Shown here piece after piece: positions 1 through 7,790 of a stretch of 64,000 nt of DNA. A program made the position numbers and the translations under genes. A model generated the notes under the pieces. The model searched no databases. It was not told the DNA's origin and saw only the letters and a program-made list of their open reading frames with translations. Position 1 is the first letter of the stretch. Each line of letters begins with the position of its first letter. Source of the DNA: Nisaea sp. (GTDB lineage: Bacteria; Pseudomonadota; Alphaproteobacteria; Thalassobaculales; Thalassobaculaceae); contig NZ_JAXMNY010000001.1 in the NCBI RefSeq assembly GCF_034670185.1, positions 1,488,001 through 1,552,000 of the forward strand, given 5' to 3'.

Positions 1-1294
1 CGGAAAATATCTGGTCCGGATCGAGGATACAGACAAGGCACGCTCCACACCCGAAGCGGTGCAGGCAATCTTCGACGGTCTCGCGTGGCTAGGCCTGCTT
101 GGCGACGAGGAGCCGGTCTATCAGTCAGCCCAACTGGAGCGTCATGCGGAAGTGGCCAAGGAACTGGTCGCCAAGGGCCGGGCCTATTACTGCTACTGCA
201 CCCCGGAAGAACTCCAGACCATGCGCGAAGAGGCGAAGGCGGCCGGAAAACCGATGCGGTACAACGGCATGTGGCGCGACCGCGATCCGTCGGAAGCACC
301 TGCGGGCGTCGCCCCGGTTGTCCGCCTCAAGGCCCCGCTGGAAGGCGAGACAACTCTGTCAGACCATATCCAGGGCGACGTCACCGTGCAAAACGAGCAG
401 CTTGACGATTTCGTGCTGCTGCGTGGCGACGGCACCCCGACCTACATGCTGTCCGTGGTCGTCGACGACCATGATATGGGCATCACCCATGTGCTGCGCG
501 GCGACGACCATCTGAACAACGCTTTCCGCCAGGCCGCGCTTTACCGCGCAATGGAGTGGGACGTTCCGGAATTCGGCCATATCCCGCTGATTCACGGTGC
601 CGACGGCGCCAAGCTGTCAAAGCGCCATGGCGCGCTCGGCGTGGATGCCTACCGGGAGATGGGCTATCTGCCGGAAACCTTGAAAAATTATCTGCTTCGC
701 CTTGGCTGGGGTCACGGCGACGATGAGATCATCTCCTCTGCGCAGGCCATTGAATGGTTCACTCTGGAAGCCGTCGGCCGCTCTCCATCCCGTTTCGATC
801 TTGCCAAACTGGAAAATCTGAATGGCCATTATATCCGCGAAGCCGATAACGAACGGCTGACCGGACTCGTCATCGCCGGTCTCGGCGACGTCGACGAGGT
901 AGGCCGCAGCCGGATTCTTAAAGGCATGAACGGCCTTAAACAACGCGCTAAAACCATGGTTGAGCTGACTGAGAATGCCGCGTTCTATACTGCGGCCGTG
1001 CCATTGACTTTCACGGAAAAGGCCAGAAATCTTCTAACGGAAGAAGCTCTTAGCCACCTAGCAGCTCTCACCGCCGATCTCGAAGCGATTCCGGAGTGGA
1101 ACGAGGAAGCCATTGAGCAAGCCGTCCGCACCGTTGCCGAAAAAGCCGATATCAAACTCGGAAAACTTGCCCAACCGCTGCGCGCTGCGCTAACGGGATC
1201 AACTGTTTCGCCGGGCATCTTCGAGGTTGCCGCTGTTCTGGAACGCGCAGAAACCTTGGCCCGGCTCAAGGCGGTTTGCGGCACTGCACAATAG
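1..1294 (+). CDS. gltX: Glutamyl-tRNA synthetase, 5' end missing
   Basis: Class I aminoacyl-tRNA synthetase that charges tRNA(Glu) with glutamate in the cytoplasm. The reading frame is open from base 2, entering at GKYLVRIEDTD, the conserved segment just after the N-terminal ATP-binding HIGH region, so about 20-30 residues lie outside the window. The KLSKRHG motif (the KMSKS equivalent that binds ATP) is present after GADGA, followed by the helical anticodon-binding region. Many alphaproteobacteria carry two GluRS paralogues, and whether this one is discriminating or also charges tRNA(Gln) for the amidotransferase route cannot be decided here. It is read in the same direction as gltA, 96 bases downstream. 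Confidence 0.95.
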   Translation, partial: GKYLVRIEDTDKARSTPEAVQAIFDGLAWLGLLGDEEPVYQSAQLERHAEVAKELVAKGRAYYCYCTPEELQTMREEAKAAGKPMRYNGMWRDRDPSEAPAGVAPVVRLKAPLEGETTLSDHIQGDVTVQNEQLDDFVLLRGDGTPTYMLSVVVDDHDMGITHVLRGDDHLNNAFRQAALYRAMEWDVPEFGHIPLIHGADGAKLSKRHGALGVDAYREMGYLPETLKNYLLRLGWGHGDDEIISSAQAIEWFTLEAVGRSPSRFDLAKLENLNGHYIREADNERLTGLVIAGLGDVDEVGRSRILKGMNGLKQRAKTMVELTENAAFYTAAVPLTFTEKARNLLTEEALSHLAALTADLEAIPEWNEEAIEQAVRTVAEKADIKLGKLAQPLRAALTGSTVSPGIFEVAAVLERAETLARLKAVCGTAQ

Positions 1295-1390
1295 AGACTA
1301 ATATCCGCCGCGATTAAGCGGCACGTTGCCCCAAATGTGCCCCAGGGGGATGCGGGGCAGCCGCCCAACAAGAACTAAGGGAAGCTCAGG

Positions 1391-2692
1391 ATGACTAAAT
1401 CAAACACCGGCAGCTTTACACTCACCGATAATCAGACCGGCAAGAGCTACGACCTTCCAGTCCTGCACGCATCGGTCGGCCCAAACGTGGTCGATGTCCG
1501 TAAATTCTACGCCCAGACGGATCATTTTACCTATGATCCCGGTTTCACCTCGACCGGCTCTTGTGAGTCCGGCCTGACCTATATCGACGGTGACAAGGGC
1601 ATTCTGCTCCATCGCGGCTATCGGATCGAAGATCTGGCTGCCAACTGTTCCTTTCTCGAGGTTGCCCATCTGCTGCTGAACGGCGATCTGCCGAACAAGG
1701 AACAGAAGGCCAAGTTCGATCACGACGTGACCTATCACACGATGGTGCACGAGCAGCTCAGCAACTTCTATCGCGGCTTCCGCCGGGATGCGCACCCGAT
1801 GGCCATCCTTTGCGGTGTCGTCGGCGCCCTATCCGCCTTCTATCACGATTCCACGGACATCAATGACGAGCACGCCCGCATGGTGGCGTCCTTCCGTCTG
1901 ATCGCGAAGATGCCGACCCTGGCCGCCATGGCGTACAAATACTCCATCGGCCAGCCGTTCAATTATCCGAAAAACAACCTCGGCTACGCCGAAAACTTCC
2001 TGCACATGATGTTCTCGGTCCCGGCCGAGGAATACGAGATGAACCCGGTCCTGGCCAAGGCAATGGACCGCCTGTTCATCCTGCATGCCGATCATGAGCA
2101 GAACGCATCCACCTCGACCGTCCGTCTGGCCGGTTCCTCTGGCGCCAACCCGTTTGCCTGCATCGCAGCCGGTATCGCCTCTCTCTGGGGCCCGGCACAT
2201 GGCGGCGCGAACGAAGCCGTGCTGACGATGCTCAACGAGATCGGCCACAAGGACAATATCAAGGAGTACATCGCAAAGGCGAAGGACAAGGACGATCCGT
2301 TCCGTCTGATGGGCTTCGGTCACCGGGTCTACAAGAACTACGACCCGCGCGCCAAGGTCATGCAGGAAAGCTGTCACGAGGTGCTGGAAATCCTCGGCGT
2401 CGACGATCCCCTGCTGGAACTGGCGATGGAGCTCGAGAAAATTGCGCTGGAAGACCCGTATTTCGTGGACCGCAAGCTGTTCCCGAATGTCGATTTCTAT
2501 TCTGGCATCGTGCTGAAGGCGATGGGCTTCCCGACCTCCATGTTCACCGTCCTGTTCGCCGTTGCCCGGACCACGGGCTGGGTCGCGCAGTGGAAGGAAA
2601 GCATCGAGGATCCGCAGGCAAAAATCGGCCGCCCGCGCCAACTTTACACTGGCCCGACCGAGCGTCCGTTTGTCCCGCTCGACAAACGCTGA
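1391..2692 (+). CDS. gltA: Citrate synthase (type II, hexameric family)
   Basis: Condenses acetyl-CoA and oxaloacetate to citrate, the entry step of the TCA cycle. The 433-residue length is typical of the Gram-negative type II enzyme. Visible motifs are HADHEQNAST, GPAHGGANEAV with the catalytic-region histidine, GFGHRVYKNYDPRAK and NVDFYSGI, which together form the citrate synthase active site. The ATG is preceded by a purine-rich ribosome site (AAGGGAAGCTCAGG). A strong hairpin terminator follows 26 bases after the stop. A gltX-gltA arrangement is common in alphaproteobacteria. Confidence 0.98.
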   Translation: MTKSNTGSFTLTDNQTGKSYDLPVLHASVGPNVVDVRKFYAQTDHFTYDPGFTSTGSCESGLTYIDGDKGILLHRGYRIEDLAANCSFLEVAHLLLNGDLPNKEQKAKFDHDVTYHTMVHEQLSNFYRGFRRDAHPMAILCGVVGALSAFYHDSTDINDEHARMVASFRLIAKMPTLAAMAYKYSIGQPFNYPKNNLGYAENFLHMMFSVPAEEYEMNPVLAKAMDRLFILHADHEQNASTSTVRLAGSSGANPFACIAAGIASLWGPAHGGANEAVLTMLNEIGHKDNIKEYIAKAKDKDDPFRLMGFGHRVYKNYDPRAKVMQESCHEVLEILGVDDPLLELAMELEKIALEDPYFVDRKLFPNVDFYSGIVLKAMGFPTSMFTVLFAVARTTGWVAQWKESIEDPQAKIGRPRQLYTGPTERPFVPLDKR

Positions 2693-2718
2693 TTAAAATT
2701 CAAGTTTCGGATTTGAAG

Positions 2719-2749
2719 CGGCGGCGCGAAAGCGCCGCCGTTTTCTTTT
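2719..2749 (+). terminator. Rho-independent terminator after gltA
   Basis: A perfect 9-bp GC stem (CGGCGGCGC / GCGCCGCCG) at 2719-2740 with a GAAA tetraloop is followed by TTTTCTTTT. It lies directly downstream of gltA and separates it from the convergent lpxB. Confidence 0.93.
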
Positions 2750-2797
2750 AGCGGTCGCGGAGCATAAAGCCCCGCCTATCAATCCAACTGAAGGAAC

Positions 2798-4006
2798 TCA
2801 GGCCGGCTGAGGAAACTCGGGAACCTTAATGCCAGCCGCTTTCGCCACAGCCAGGGCCGCCCTGTCAGACGGCGCAATGTCACCTGTCCCGAGAACCTCG
2901 CGCAGCGCCTGTCCGGCGGCGATGCTTTCCCCCCGCGCCTTGCTGTCATCGAACAGCCGAGCGACGGCGACGGTCAGCGCCTCCGGCGTGCAGTTATTCT
3001 GCATGAAAAAGGGCTGGACCGGCCGCTTCAAAATCCAGTTCGCCAGTACCACCGCGTCCATGTTGACAAGCATCCGTCCAATCGGCACGGAGAGCGGATT
3101 GACCTTGTAGCCGACAACAGTCGGAACGCCCGCAAGCGCCAACTCAAGAGTGACCGTTCCGGAAGCAGCCAACGCCGCATTCATGGCAGAGAACGCGTCG
3201 TATTTATCTTCGGCATCTTCCAGAATGACCGGCTGCAAGGGCCAGGATTTCACCCCTTCCCGAACCATGTCAGCGACGCCTGGAACGGTTGGAATCACGA
3301 CACGCATATTAGGATAACGCGGAGCCAGGCGCCTTACGGTCTCGCCGAAACTCGGGAGCAACCGGCGCACTTCACCCGCACGGCTGCCCGGCAGAACACC
3401 AAGAACCGGCACCTTCGGCGGAATTCTGGTTCGTGCGCGCAGGCGGGCACCGTCGCCATCCGGTTGCATCGATGCCGGATGCCCGACGAATGTGGTCTTG
3501 AGCCCGTGCTCCTCAAAATAGGGCGGCTCGAACGGAAACAAGACGAGCAGCTCATCGAGGAACGTCGAGATCACCTTCGCCCGGCCCGGCCGCCAGGCCC
3601 AGACAGTCGGAGCCACCATATGCAGCAACGGAAAGGGAACGTTCTGACCCGCGGCACGACGCTTGAAGAGTCGTTTCTGCACACGCAGGTTGAAACCTTT
3701 GGAATCGACCGTCAGCAGCACATCCGGCTGCAGCTTCAGGATATCGTCGACGGTCTGACTGATGCGCCGAAGCAGCTTCGGGGCATGCGGAAGGACCTCG
3801 AAGACCCCTAGCACCGCCATTTCCGAATTGGGGAAAAGGCTGGTCAGACCTTCTGCCGCCATCCGGTCTCCGCCAACACCGGCGAAACGCACCCGGCCGC
3901 CCGTCATTTTTTTAAGCGATTTCATCAGGCCGGCCGCAAGCACGTCGCCTGACGCTTCACCGGCGACGATATAAACCAGCGGCGTGCGCTCCGCAGTCTC
4001 CGTCAC
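2798..4006 (-). CDS. lpxB: Lipid-A-disaccharide synthase
   Basis: Glycosyltransferase (GT19) that joins UDP-2,3-diacylglucosamine and lipid X to form the lipid A disaccharide at the inner membrane. The 402 residues start with VYIVAGEASGDVLAAGLMKSL, the family-typical N-terminus, and contain MVAPTVWAWRPGR, LLPGSRAGEV and SGTVTLELALAGVPTVVGYK, all hallmarks of LpxB. The start codon overlaps the end of lpxI by four bases (ATGA), so translation is probably coupled. It is the last gene of the long minus-strand envelope block. Confidence 0.97.
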   Translation of the reverse strand: MTETAERTPLVYIVAGEASGDVLAAGLMKSLKKMTGGRVRFAGVGGDRMAAEGLTSLFPNSEMAVLGVFEVLPHAPKLLRRISQTVDDILKLQPDVLLTVDSKGFNLRVQKRLFKRRAAGQNVPFPLLHMVAPTVWAWRPGRAKVISTFLDELLVLFPFEPPYFEEHGLKTTFVGHPASMQPDGDGARLRARTRIPPKVPVLGVLPGSRAGEVRRLLPSFGETVRRLAPRYPNMRVVIPTVPGVADMVREGVKSWPLQPVILEDAEDKYDAFSAMNAALAASGTVTLELALAGVPTVVGYKVNPLSVPIGRMLVNMDAVVLANWILKRPVQPFFMQNNCTPEALTVAVARLFDDSKARGESIAAGQALREVLGTGDIAPSDRAALAVAKAAGIKVPEFPQPA

Positions 4007-4836
4007 AGTTCCAACTCCCGAAGACCTTCGATTCCCGCGAGGAACAAACCTGCTTGATTCGCGATGTCAATTGCCAGCTCGCGGTCGACAAGAATGGTCG
4101 CCCCGGCCTCAACCGCAATTCCGCGAAATCCGGCGGCGGCAGCACCACGCACCGTATCTGGGCCGATTGTCGGCAGATCCGCACGGCGTTCCTGGCCGCG
4201 CTTGCGCATTTTGACCAGAACCGGCCCTTGGGCACTGTCTCGCTTCAGCTCCGCGGTCCGGGCAATCATCGCGTCAGTCCCTTCGACAGCTTCCACGGCC
4301 AGTACCAGACCTTCCTGGACGACGACCGCCTGTCCGACATCAGCCGGGCTCAGGGCTTCCAGCACGGCCTTGCCGCGCGCGATATCAAACTCGGCGGCTT
4401 CGTCGGGAACATGTTGAGTAATCGTACCTGCCGGCATCAGGTAACCGCCAAGCACATCGTCGATACCGACCACTCGGAAACCATCGCTTTCGAGTTCTTC
4501 GATAATGACGGAGAGCAAACCATCGTCGCCAAATGCCTTGCGTCCGGCGCGGGCCAGCATCTTGGCCGACCGCATATCGAGAGACATGTCCGAGAATGCC
4601 GGCCTGCGCATTGGGCCAGCCAGCACGACTTCCTCGACGGACGCCTGCTTCAGCTGCTGCAGAGTGGAACTCGTGGCCCCCAGACGCACCCAGGCATGAT
4701 CGAGGCCTTCAACGGTCGCCTGATCGGTTTGCCCTTCAAAGGCGATTACAAAGACACCGTCACCGTCGCTCAGCCGACGTTCAGCAATACGGCGAGGCAG
4801 CACCCCGCCGCCAGCGAGAATTCCAAGCTTCGGCAT
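4003..4836 (-). CDS. lpxI: UDP-2,3-diacylglucosamine pyrophosphatase LpxI
   Basis: Hydrolyses UDP-2,3-diacylglucosamine to lipid X and UMP, the step before LpxB. LpxI is the alphaproteobacterial replacement for LpxH. The 277-residue protein begins LGILAGGGVLPRRIAE, has DDGLLSVIIEELESDGF in the middle and ends with KMRKRGQERRADLPTIGPDTV and GIAVEAG, the conserved parts of the former DUF1009 family. Its position between lpxA and lpxB, with a 4-base overlap with lpxB, agrees with the function. Confidence 0.95.
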   Translation of the reverse strand: MPKLGILAGGGVLPRRIAERRLSDGDGVFVIAFEGQTDQATVEGLDHAWVRLGATSSTLQQLKQASVEEVVLAGPMRRPAFSDMSLDMRSAKMLARAGRKAFGDDGLLSVIIEELESDGFRVVGIDDVLGGYLMPAGTITQHVPDEAAEFDIARGKAVLEALSPADVGQAVVVQEGLVLAVEAVEGTDAMIARTAELKRDSAQGPVLVKMRKRGQERRADLPTIGPDTVRGAAAAGFRGIAVEAGATILVDRELAIDIANQAGLFLAGIEGLRELEL

Positions 4837-4844
4837 ATCCGGTC

Positions 4845-5651
4845 TCAGGTCCTGCCAGGCTGGCAGATTGCACCGCGACTGCTGGTAGAGCGGATGAAAT
4901 CGATGATATCCGCCACGGCTTCATGATCGCCGAATTCGCGTGCAACGGAGTCCACACGTTCCTGGAACGTCCCTTCGTCCGCGAACAGCAACCTGTAGGC
5001 CTTGCGCAATTCGGCGATCTGCTCCTGAGTGAAACCACGACGCTTCAGGCCAATCAGGTTCAGTCCGGACAGCCGCGCACGGTCGCCCATCACGGTCCCG
5101 AACGGGATCACATCATTCTCGACGCCGGTAAGGCCGCCAATCATGGCGTGCTTGCCAATGCGCACGAATTGCCGCGCGGCGCTGAGCCCGCCGAGGATGG
5201 CGTACTCGCCGACAGTCACATGCCCCGCCAGGGTCGCGTTGTTTGCCAGGATGACATTGTCACCGACGATGCAGTCGTGAGCCACGTGAGAAGCGGCCAT
5301 GAACAGGCAGCCGTCTCCCACCCGGGTCATCATTCCGCCGCCTTCGGTGCCAATATTCATAGTGACATGCTCGCGGATCACATTCCGCGCACCGATCACC
5401 AGCTCGGACGGCTCTCCGCCATACTTCAGGTCCTGGGGAATCTGCCCAATGGACGAGAACGGAAAAATCTCTGTTTCCGCGCCGATGCTGGTCCGGCCAT
5501 CAAGGACTACATGAGCATGCAGGCGGCAGCTGTCTCCCAGAACGACGTTCGGGCCGATGACGCAATATGGGCCGATCTCGACTCCGGAGCCGATCTCTGC
5601 AGCTTTATCAATAATCGCGGTCGGGTGGATGCTGCGCTCTTGCGATGTCAT
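4845..5651 (-). CDS. lpxA: UDP-N-acetylglucosamine O-acyltransferase
   Basis: Transfers a 3-hydroxyacyl chain from ACP to UDP-GlcNAc, the first step of lipid A synthesis. The 268-residue protein is a left-handed beta helix with hexapeptide repeats (IHPTAIIDKAAEIGSGVEIG onward). It has the catalytic histidine region ASHVAHDCIVGDN and a helical C-terminal part (LRKAYRLLFADEGTF). It is 8 bases from lpxI and 3 bases from fabZ, so it sits within one operon. Confidence 0.97.
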   Translation of the reverse strand: MTSQERSIHPTAIIDKAAEIGSGVEIGPYCVIGPNVVLGDSCRLHAHVVLDGRTSIGAETEIFPFSSIGQIPQDLKYGGEPSELVIGARNVIREHVTMNIGTEGGGMMTRVGDGCLFMAASHVAHDCIVGDNVILANNATLAGHVTVGEYAILGGLSAARQFVRIGKHAMIGGLTGVENDVIPFGTVMGDRARLSGLNLIGLKRRGFTQEQIAELRKAYRLLFADEGTFQERVDSVAREFGDHEAVADIIDFIRSTSSRGAICQPGRT

Positions 5652-5654
5652 CCT

Positions 5655-6134
5655 CTATTGATCCACGATCATCGCGGAGAATGTCGCCTCGGCGACCAGT
5701 ACATCGTCGACTTTCGCCGCACCTGTAAATTTCCAGACCGGTCCCCGGTTTCTCGCTTTCTCCACGTGGATCTTGATCTGGTCGCCAGGCACCACGGGCT
5801 TGCGGAAACGAGCATCGTCGATGGTCATGAAATAGACCAGCTTGCCTTCCGCTTCCTTGCCCAGGGTGGCCACGACAAGGCAACCGGCGGTTTGCGCCAT
5901 CGCTTCGATAATCAGGACACCCGGAAAGACCGGACGGGTCGGGAAATGACCCTGGAAGAAATTCTCGTTGATCGAGACATTCTTGACCCCGACCGCTTTC
6001 ACGCCGAGTTCGATTTCCTCGATCTTGTCCACCATCAGAAACGGATACCGGTGCGGAATAAGCTCCATCACCCGGTTCACGTCGATATCGGTTTCGACAG
6101 CCGTTCCGACTTCAGTATCTGCGGCGCCCATCAT
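5655..6134 (-). CDS. fabZ: 3-hydroxyacyl-[ACP] dehydratase FabZ
   Basis: Dehydrates 3-hydroxyacyl-ACP to enoyl-ACP in fatty acid elongation and competes with LpxA/LpxD for hydroxyacyl-ACP. The hot-dog fold motifs are clear: LIPHRYPFLMVDKI with the catalytic histidine, and FPGVLIIEAMAQTAG with the catalytic glutamate. The frame stays open far upstream, but the true start is one of two adjacent ATGs at 6134 or 6131, which overlap the lpxD stop (ATGATG). The GGAG site fits the second ATG better by spacing (5 bases against 2), while the first gives the usual ATGA coupling. The product is 158-159 residues. Confidence 0.95.
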   Translation of the reverse strand: MMGAADTEVGTAVETDIDVNRVMELIPHRYPFLMVDKIEEIELGVKAVGVKNVSINENFFQGHFPTRPVFPGVLIIEAMAQTAGCLVVATLGKEAEGKLVYFMTIDDARFRKPVVPGDQIKIHVEKARNRGPVWKFTGAAKVDDVLVAEATFSAMIVDQ

Positions 6135-7162
6135 TTCTCCAGATCTTTGTTGCGTCGCCCCAGGGACTTGATAGCAGCCACCTGGCGGCGGAATTCTCTT
6201 ATTGGCACGGCCGGCGATCCGCCGATTTTCTCCCCCGGCGCGGTCGTGCTCGTGACACCGGACTGCGCTGCGACCTGCACACCATCGCCGAGTTCGAGAT
6301 GACCGGCCAAGCCGACCTGTCCCGCGAGAACTACGTAATTCCCGATTTTCGTGCTTCCGGCAATACCGACCTGACCGCAAATAATACAGCCTTTGCCAAC
6401 CTGAACGTTGTGGCCGATCTGGACGAGATTATCAATCATGGTCCCGCGACCAATGACCGTATCAGGCCCGCTCCCACGATCGACACAGCTGTTTGCGCCG
6501 ATTTCGACATCATCCTCGATGATCGCCCGGCCAAGCTGGGGCATCTTGATAACGCCGGCTTCGTCTACTTCAAATCCGAAACCACAGGTTCCGATCCGGG
6601 CGCCGGGATAGATCACCGCCCGTGCCCCAATCAGACAATGGGAGAGCGACGCGTTTTCGCCAATAACGGTCCCCGCTCCCACCTCGACATTCTCACCAAC
6701 TGTTGCGTTGGCCCCGACCGATACGCCGTCGCCGAGCATTGCACCGGCTGAGATCACAGATCCCGGACCAATGGAACAGCCTTCTCCGATCGTCGCCGCC
6801 CCGTCGATTGACGCGGTTGGTGCAACGCCGGTGACCGGGCGCTCTTCCGGATAGAACAGGGTGGCGATTTTGGCGAAGGCGCGACGCGGCCTGTCGCTCA
6901 CAATCAGGGCAAGCCCGTCTGGAGCACGATCCGCAATATTGCGCGGAAGAATGCAGACTGCCGCTGCGGAAGACGCCAAGGCACCGACATAGCGACGATT
7001 CTCAACGAAACAAATATCGCTGGCCGTCGCCTCCTCAACGGAAGCGATATCCGCGATCACCATGTCCGGATCAGGACAATTAAGCAGCTCCCCGCCAACA
7101 CGCTCGGCCAGCTCGGTCGCCGAATATGTTCCTGATTTTCTGAAAAATCTCGTGTCAGGCAT
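6131..7162 (-). CDS. lpxD: UDP-3-O-(3-hydroxyacyl)glucosamine N-acyltransferase
   Basis: Adds the N-linked hydroxyacyl chain in lipid A synthesis (third step). The 343 residues show an N-terminal nucleotide-binding domain (TYSATELAERVGGELL, FVENRRYVGALASSAAAVCI), then hexapeptide repeats of the left-handed beta helix. The conserved QIGHNVQVGKGCIICGQVG segment contains the catalytic histidine. The gene lies between skp and fabZ, as in most Gram-negative bacteria. Confidence 0.97.
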   Translation of the reverse strand: MPDTRFFRKSGTYSATELAERVGGELLNCPDPDMVIADIASVEEATASDICFVENRRYVGALASSAAAVCILPRNIADRAPDGLALIVSDRPRRAFAKIATLFYPEERPVTGVAPTASIDGAATIGEGCSIGPGSVISAGAMLGDGVSVGANATVGENVEVGAGTVIGENASLSHCLIGARAVIYPGARIGTCGFGFEVDEAGVIKMPQLGRAIIEDDVEIGANSCVDRGSGPDTVIGRGTMIDNLVQIGHNVQVGKGCIICGQVGIAGSTKIGNYVVLAGQVGLAGHLELGDGVQVAAQSGVTSTTAPGEKIGGSPAVPIREFRRQVAAIKSLGRRNKDLEK

Positions 7163-7181
7163 CGGGCGGCATCAATCGTTT

Positions 7182-7790
7182 CTAGTTCTGCGTTTCCGCG
7201 AAAGTCACCTCGACCTTCGGCAGCTTCTCGTTAAGCCGCTTCATGATCTCTTCGGTAATATCGATCTTGCGGTCGCCGAGGAAAATCTGGTTCTTGAACA
7301 TGACCAACCCGACACCGACCTCGCCGGCCACTTCAGCAACGATCTCGATCATGACCTGCCGGACATTGCCATTCGCGCGGGCATAGGCCTGGTCCAGCTG
7401 GCGCTTCATCCCCTGTCCGTCACGCTGCAGAGCCGCGATATTCTGCTGATGCTCGCGGACACGCGCCTGGAAAACTTCATTGGCGAGAATCGCCTGCTGC
7501 TGCGCCAGGGCTTTTTCCGCCTCCCGCACAGCTGTTTCACGCTGCTGGAAATCTTTCTCGTAGGCTTTCCGGCGTGTTTCCACCTGCTCGCGGATATCCT
7601 TTGCCGCATCGGACTGGCGCATGATGAGCTGCACATCGACAACCGCGACGCCGACCGGCTCTATCTTGTCGAGCGCGCCTGCCGGCGAGACGGCGACTGC
7701 GGCTGTCAGTGAAACCGCGAGAACAACCCCCGCGAGGGCTCTAGAAGCGCGTTCCGAAACTGAACCTAAAGATTTCAGTATCATCAGCAT
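7182..7790 (-). CDS. skp: Periplasmic chaperone Skp/OmpH family
   Basis: Periplasmic holdase that escorts unfolded outer-membrane proteins to the BAM complex. The protein has a signal peptide ending near AVAVSPAGA, then VGVAVVDVQLIMRQSDAAKDI, the family N-terminal strand, followed by long charged, coiled-coil-forming helices (roughly residues 60-150) and a closing beta strand. The chosen ATG lies inside the 3' end of bamA, giving a 50-base overlap. No later start leaves an intact signal peptide, so the overlap looks real. The 202-residue length is normal. Confidence 0.9.
   Translation of the reverse strand: MLMILKSLGSVSERASRALAGVVLAVSLTAAVAVSPAGALDKIEPVGVAVVDVQLIMRQSDAAKDIREQVETRRKAYEKDFQQRETAVREAEKALAQQQAILANEVFQARVREHQQNIAALQRDGQGMKRQLDQAYARANGNVRQVMIEIVAEVAGEVGVGLVMFKNQIFLGDRKIDITEEIMKRLNEKLPKVEVTFAETQN

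Noticed and set aside
1338..1360. GGGG/CCCC hairpin between gltX and gltA as a terminator
   Set aside because: The stem is only six base pairs and no T-run follows. It could be part of the gltA leader but is too weak to call.
4533..6302. 589-codon plus-strand frame opposite lpxI, lpxA and fabZ
   Set aside because: It spans three confidently assigned genes on the other strand and its product is rich in Arg, His and Pro, typical of a shadow frame.
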